This document shows positions 35,577 through 39,494 of a stretch of DNA of 39,494 nucleotides, piece after piece (the stretch's first letter is position 1; each line of letters starts with the position of its first letter). A program made the position numbers and the translations under genes. The stretch is from Fidelibacterota bacterium. GTDB taxonomy: Bacteria > Fidelibacterota > UBA2242. The stretch spans positions 1 through 39,494 of the forward strand of contig JADHYC010000018.1 of NCBI GenBank assembly GCA_016782645.1. The letters run 5' to 3'. The notes below the pieces were generated by a model. That model was not told where the DNA came from, did no database searches, and saw only the letters and a program-made list of their open reading frames with translations.

Positions 35577-35988
35577 AGTAAATTTTTCCTCTCCTTTTAC
35601 TGATGGTAATTTAGTAAATGAGCATTTTTTATTTTTTGTATGTCCTCTATGCAAATCCTTTTACATTTTTCTACTATTGACAAAGTAATAGTTATTAGAA
35701 TCTAATTCAAGTAATTATATAAAAAAATTTTACTTTAACTTATTCTTGTTTTCTCCGTAAGCCAGGATTAATTTACCATCCAGCTAGACATTATTATGTT
35801 GTTGACTTGTTTTCACAGTGGGCTTTTACTTTATTTTGGCACTGATTTGATTTTTTTAAAAAGGGAAGATCAATTTTAATTTTTTACTATTTCAATGATA
35901 GGCTTTTCCTTAGATTTGATTAAAAATTGTCATTAAGATCTGAATTAGAAAATTATAAGGAATGTGCTGACAGGTGCATTAAAGAGAA
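35577..35988. other. Divergent intergenic region between lipoprotein operon and cotH-like gene
   Basis: 412 bases, very AT-rich, with no convincing frame. It holds a candidate promoter for the plus strand (35677-35706) and a second weaker one (TTGACT at 35802-35807 with TTTACT at 35825-35830). I saw no clear promoter for the minus strand and no RNA structure I recognise. If the first promoter is used, the cotH-like transcript has a leader of about 275 bases. Confidence 0.6.
35677..35706 (+). promoter_or_regulatory. Candidate promoter for the CotH-like gene
   Basis: TTGACA (35677-35682), 18 bases, TCTAAT (35701-35706; 5 of 6 to TATAAT). Confidence 0.4.
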
Positions 35989-38358
35989 ATGATCCATCAT
36001 ATTAATTTTTTATTTTTAATAACCTTGCTAGTACCTGTCCTTCTGTTAGGAAGTGACAGTTGGAAAATTTATGATGATTCACAGGTTGCTATTGTTGAGA
36101 TTACCGTTGATCCATCTTCACTGGATTGGATGTATCAAAATGTGGAAAGTGATTCTCTCCATCTTGCTACCGTCCATTTCACAAATGCCTGGATTGATGA
36201 CACGGTTGATTCTGTCGGTTTAAGGCTTCGTGGTAATACATCCCGGGATTCGCAGAAGAAGTCTTTTAAATTATCGTTCAATACTTTTATTCCGAGACGT
36301 CAGTTTTATGATGTTGAAAAGTTGAATTTGAACGGTGAACATAATGATCCTTCTATTATACGAAGCAAGTTGTGTTGGGATTTATTTCAGGAAATTGGAA
36401 TGACCGCCAGCCGGGCAGCTCATGCTGCTGTTTATATTAACAATGAATATTATGGACTATACATTTTAGTTGAACACATTGATGATGAATTCCTTCAAGA
36501 TAACTATTCAGATGATTCAGGAAATCTCTGGAAATGCCTCTGGCCAGCTGATCTTACATATAGAGGTCCCGATCCTGAGGATTACCATCCTTACTATGAT
36601 GATTATCGACCCTACGATTTGAAAACGAATGTGGACGAATATGACTACAGCCATCTGGTCAGATTGATTGACATTATAAACAACACGCCTGATGACCTGT
36701 TCGCTGACTCTCTGGAACAGATTCTGATGGTTCCTGAAGTGCTGAAATATTTCGCTATAAATGTACTGGTAGGAGGCTGGGATGATTACTGGTTTCTGAT
36801 GAATAATTACTATCTCTATTATGAACCAGCTGTAGATAAATTTCATTGGATTCCTTATGACTATGATAATACTTTTGGAGTGGATTGGTTCGGTGTTGAC
36901 TGGACTTCAGTTGATCCCTATATCTTTGCAAACATTGAGGAAACCCAGGGCGGAGAGCCAGGACCCCGTCCTTTGGCAGAGAGAATAATGGCTAATGCAC
37001 AGTACAGAAATCTTTATAGCCACTTTTTAGAGTTTTACCGGGATAATGTCTATGATCTATCACTATGGGAATCACGTTTTGATAGCTTGAAGGACTTAAT
37101 TACACTCTGGGCTGAAGATGATTTATTCCGTACCCTTGATTACGGCTTTACCATGGACGATTTTAATGATTCATATTATGCCGATGGTTATTTTAATCAG
37201 CATGTAAAGAGAGGTATTAAAGAGTTTGTGAATATCCGCAACAGTTCTCTTGTTACTCAGATAAAATGGTTAGCTGTTAAGCCAATAGTGTACACTATTG
37301 ATTGGTGGCCAAAAATCCCCTATCCGGAAGATAGCATATACATTACTGCTTCAGCTTTTAGCTGTATAGGACTAAGCGATGTTTCTATTCAGTTTCATCC
37401 GGGCGATCTTTGTGTTATTGAAACCTATCCTATGACATTTCTGCCAGTATCACAAACGAAATTAGTAGAGGAAGCTGACCGTTGGATCGGAGCCATTCCT
37501 CCACTGGGTATGAACGGTTTTGGTCATTTTCAAATATTGGCAACAGATATTAACGGACAAGCACAGATTTATCCAAGAAATACCTCTATTTTCATCAAGA
37601 CTCCAGAAATTGATACCAATAAGGTTATTATTAATGAATTTCTTGCAAAAAATGATACAACCAACACTGATAATGCAGGTGAATATGATGACTGGATTGA
37701 GCTCTATAACCCCACTTCTTCAGATGTTTATTTGAGTGGAATGTATCTGACTGATGATCCTGATTTCCTTGTAAAATGGCAGTTTCCATTTGGCGGCGTT
37801 GTAATTGGTTCTCATGAATTTCTATTGATTTGGTGTGATAATGATTTGAGTCAATCTGGATTACATGCTAATTTTAAGTTAGATGTCGATGGGGAATTTA
37901 TCGCTCTGGTAGCAGATAATGGAGTATCTATTGTTGATTCAGTAACCTATGGAGTACAGTCAGCAGATGTTTCTTATGGAAGAAGTCCTGATGGGGCTGA
38001 TCTCTGGGAATATTTTACAACCCCAACTCCACTTGCACCTAATTCAACAGCAAGTAGTCCGGAAGAATATATTTTGCCGCAAAAATATGAGCTACTTCAA
38101 AACTATCCAAATCCGTTCAATCCAATAACTGTCATTAGATATAGCCTTCCAGAGCACAGCAATATCAATATTATAGTTTATGATGTACTTGGAAAGCAGA
38201 TAAGGAGTTTGATAAACCGGCCACAAGAAGCTGGATACAGGTCAGTTGTCTGGGATGCTACTGATGACTTTGGTAAACCTGTGAGTGCTGGAGTCTATTT
38301 ATACCGGATAACAGCAGGTGATTATTCAGAAATTCGTAAGATGGTTTTGATAAAATAA
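35989..38358 (+). CDS. Secreted CotH-kinase protein with lamin-tail and T9SS sorting domains
   Basis: 789 residues. Signal peptide HHINFLFLITLLVPVLLLGS. CotH domain at about 30-400: LRLRGNTSR with KKSFKLSF (the Arg/Lys strand), YGLYILVEHIDDEFL, and metal motif IPYDYDNTFG (Asp-x-Asp). Lamin-tail domain at about 540-680: IINEFLAKND, DDWIELYNPTSSDVYLSG, SYGRSPDG. The C-terminal sorting domain (about 695-789) has LLQNYPNPFNP and AGVYLYRIT, the standard type A signal of T9SS cargo. CotH in Bacillus phosphorylates spore coat proteins; here the same fold should act at the cell surface or outside. It is the only large plus-strand gene and looks a little less AT-rich than its neighbours (not measured). 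Confidence 0.9.
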   Translation: MIHHINFLFLITLLVPVLLLGSDSWKIYDDSQVAIVEITVDPSSLDWMYQNVESDSLHLATVHFTNAWIDDTVDSVGLRLRGNTSRDSQKKSFKLSFNTFIPRRQFYDVEKLNLNGEHNDPSIIRSKLCWDLFQEIGMTASRAAHAAVYINNEYYGLYILVEHIDDEFLQDNYSDDSGNLWKCLWPADLTYRGPDPEDYHPYYDDYRPYDLKTNVDEYDYSHLVRLIDIINNTPDDLFADSLEQILMVPEVLKYFAINVLVGGWDDYWFLMNNYYLYYEPAVDKFHWIPYDYDNTFGVDWFGVDWTSVDPYIFANIEETQGGEPGPRPLAERIMANAQYRNLYSHFLEFYRDNVYDLSLWESRFDSLKDLITLWAEDDLFRTLDYGFTMDDFNDSYYADGYFNQHVKRGIKEFVNIRNSSLVTQIKWLAVKPIVYTIDWWPKIPYPEDSIYITASAFSCIGLSDVSIQFHPGDLCVIETYPMTFLPVSQTKLVEEADRWIGAIPPLGMNGFGHFQILATDINGQAQIYPRNTSIFIKTPEIDTNKVIINEFLAKNDTTNTDNAGEYDDWIELYNPTSSDVYLSGMYLTDDPDFLVKWQFPFGGVVIGSHEFLLIWCDNDLSQSGLHANFKLDVDGEFIALVADNGVSIVDSVTYGVQSADVSYGRSPDGADLWEYFTTPTPLAPNSTASSPEEYILPQKYELLQNYPNPFNPITVIRYSLPEHSNINIIVYDVLGKQIRSLINRPQEAGYRSVVWDATDDFGKPVSAGVYLYRITAGDYSEIRKMVLIK

Positions 38359-38395
38359 CCCTTAAGTTCACCAAAGAAAGCCACAAAATTCACAC

Positions 38396-38423
38396 GCCTG
38401 CCAAAGAGAAGCAGCAGGCAGGC
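38396..38423. repeat. GCCTGCC/GGCAGGC inverted repeat
   Basis: Arms GCCTGCC (38396-38402) and GGCAGGC (38417-38423) around a 14-base loop, 37 bases after the cotH-like stop. It is much richer in G+C than its surroundings. No T run follows. It could still slow RNA decay or end transcription; the GC-rich type resembles interspersed repeats. Confidence 0.5.
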
Positions 38424-38639
38424 AAAACATATAAAAATTATTTTTATAATTTCAATATCCGGTGGTGAATGTCTTCGATGAAATCAATATGTGTTTTTTA
38501 AGGAGTTGTAAAAAAACCTTTTTTAAGTGGATTTATCCTTAATTGAAGAAATATTGATTTTATAAGGAAATCATGAAAGAGAATCTACCTGTAGATTTTC
38601 TGGTTAGCTGCAGAATTTTTTAAGGAAAAAGAAAAGACC

Positions 38640-38800
38640 ATGCCTAACAAGAAGGATATATGAAATAGATGATTATAAAGTATACCAACTCTCAATGGAA
38701 CTTGGAAACAATATGGAGAATTGTTGAAAAATAGTATCATTTTCCACATAAATTCCACCGGAAAAAAATAATGACTACCATCAACGACAACTAATGACAC
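38640..38800 (+). pseudogene. Remnant of a four-helix-bundle (S23/IVS-type) protein gene
   Basis: From 38653 one frame reads RIYEIDDYKVYQLSMELGNN, then the match moves to the next frame as WRIVEK, a stop where Trp is expected, and YHF, then shifts again to NSTGKK. Proteins of the four-helix-bundle family often begin with a segment of the type 'D..VY.LA.ELG..IW.IV.KW..F...T.GKQL'. An ATG with a short start MPNK at 38640 lies one frameshift before it. At least two frameshifts and one in-frame stop make it dead. The short length makes this assignment tentative. Confidence 0.45.
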
Positions 38801-38855
38801 AATAATTTGTAATTAATGCGGTATTAAAAAGCTGTAATTAACAAACAGGATTTTT

Positions 38856-38881
38856 TCTATGTGTTCTCTATGGTGAATAAT
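38856..38881. repeat. Short interspersed repeat, copy B
   Basis: Reads TCTATGTGTTCTCTATGGTG + AATAAT; 21 of 26 bases match copy A at 13753-13778. It begins 9 bases beyond the stop of the M64 gene, in the same orientation relative to that gene as copy A has to murC. Confidence 0.6.
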
Positions 38882-38890
38882 CTTTCTTAT

Positions 38891-39494
38891 CTATTCGGAG
38901 TAAAAGCGAATCATTTTAACTATTGCTTCACTACAAACGGGACAGAAACCTGTTAAGCTTTTGGAAAACATTCTACAATCAAGATAGGGACGGTACAATT
39001 CCTCAGAAGCATAACCACCTCCCTTAAAAGCACCAACTTTACCCCAGTATTCCTGTTTACATAAGAATGCTTCTTTATCTTTCGACTGTGATCTTGGAAT
39101 TTTATCGTATTTTTCCTTATTCCAGATAGTAGGGATGGGCGTTTCTGTATCTATAAGTTTTTTCCATTTAAGATTTTCTAGATCAAGTAGAGCAGTTATA
39201 TTTGGTTCCCATGGTTCAAATCCTTGAGTGTAGAATTCATTATAAGTAACAGATGAGGAGTAGTACTCGTCTGCCAGTCCGGCAAAGGCATGACCGAACT
39301 CGTGGACGAAAACATAGTCGGGCCACCATGATTGTTCTTTTTTATCAGTGTGACTATAACAGCAAGAACAGAAATTGAAAATGCCTCCGCCACCATATTT
39401 TGATGAATTGAATATGAAATATATTTGGTCGTAAGGTGCATTAGCGGCAATATCCCTCATGGTCTTATTATCCGGACTTTGAACATAACGATCA
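38891..39494 (-). CDS. M64 (IgA peptidase-type) metallopeptidase, 5' end missing
   Basis: The frame is open to the right edge; the ATG at 39460 is internal because the match continues upstream (DRYVQSPDNKTMRDIAANA). Typical M64 sequence: PYDQIYFIFNSSKYGGGGIF, then the zinc site HEFGHAFAGLADEY (HExxHxxGxxDE layout) with EVFVHEF-like lead FVHEFGH. The last 60 residues hold several cysteines (CKQEYWG, LDCRMF, GFCPVC), as expected for a secreted, disulfide-bearing enzyme. Likely an exported protease; the signal peptide lies outside the window. It is convergent with the cotH-like gene. Confidence 0.85.
   Translation of the reverse strand, partial: DRYVQSPDNKTMRDIAANAPYDQIYFIFNSSKYGGGGIFNFCSCCYSHTDKKEQSWWPDYVFVHEFGHAFAGLADEYYSSSVTYNEFYTQGFEPWEPNITALLDLENLKWKKLIDTETPIPTIWNKEKYDKIPRSQSKDKEAFLCKQEYWGKVGAFKGGGYASEELYRPYLDCRMFSKSLTGFCPVCSEAIVKMIRFYSE

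Larger units (their letters stand above)
38359..38890. other. Convergent repeat-rich region without intact genes
   Basis: 532 bases between the cotH-like stop and the M64 peptidase stop. It contains TTCACCAAAGAAAGCCACAA repeat-like sequence, a 7-bp stem (38396-38402 with 38417-38423), a perfect AATCTAC-CT-GTAGATT palindrome (38582-38597), an apparent gene remnant (38640-38800) and repeat copy B (38856-38881). No strong T-tailed terminator is seen for either flanking gene. Confidence 0.7.

Noticed and set aside
36517..36846. A 109-codon minus-strand frame within the cotH-like gene
   Set aside because: Overlaps the conserved CotH domain and has no family features.
38585..38800. A 71-codon minus-strand frame
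   Set aside because: Antisense to the four-helix-bundle remnant, unrecognisable composition, no ribosome site.
1..39494. tRNA, rRNA, insertion sequence, integrase, attachment site or riboswitch
   Set aside because: I saw no transposase or integrase frame, no cloverleaf or rRNA sequence, and no leader that I recognise as a riboswitch; short RNAs could still be missed by eye.

Overview
The window is one contiguous piece of an AT-rich bacterial chromosome with tightly packed genes, nearly all on the minus strand. The host looks like a diderm with meso-DAP peptidoglycan: MurE carries DNPR, and Wza-like and Wzc-like export proteins and lipoproteins are present. A gingipain-type PorU-like sortase and C-terminal 'NYPNPF' sorting tails indicate a type IX secretion system (T9SS). 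That combination points to the FCB group (Bacteroidota relatives such as Marinimicrobia, Calditrichota or Cloacimonadota-like lineages). The phylum cannot be fixed from this sequence.

Layout, left to right. (1) 1-6312, minus: the end of a polysaccharide locus, with a partial O-antigen-ligase/polymerase-like protein, a small basic membrane protein, a Wzc-type tyrosine kinase with an unusual periplasmic double SPOR-like tail, and a Wza-type protein with a duplicated export/SLBB unit. (2) 6387-8785, minus: a signalling group of a lone receiver domain, a radical SAM protein and a cyclic-nucleotide-binding/FHA fusion. (3) dusB (minus) and rpmB (plus) with a clear terminator. (4) 10340-28202, minus: maf, rodZ and an almost complete division/cell-wall (dcw) cluster in the order mraZ-rsmH-ftsL-ftsI-murE-murF-mraY-murD-ftsW-murG-murC-ftsQ-ftsA-ftsZ, with abutting or overlapping genes. 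mraZ has a strong promoter followed by four TGGG-type boxes at exact 10-bp spacing. (5) 28379-32305: the PorU-like cysteine protease. (6) 32457-35576: an operon of a lipoprotein, a radical SAM enzyme and a Memo-AMMECR1 fusion, the AmmeMemoRadiSam set, in which every member has an apparent export signal. (7) 35989-38358, plus: a secreted CotH-kinase/lamin-tail protein with a T9SS tail. (8) 38359-38890: repeat-rich gene desert with the wreck of a four-helix-bundle gene. (9) 38891-39494, minus: a partial M64 metallopeptidase.

Short interspersed repeats of several types lie in the gaps and in places run into coding sequence: they supply the C-terminus of MurC and part of the cytoplasmic tail of FtsQ. 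The most notable candidates for something new are the apparently exported AmmeMemoRadiSam operon, the Wzc kinase with SPOR-like repeats across the membrane, the symmetric MraZ operator, and the repeat-derived ends of MurC and FtsQ.
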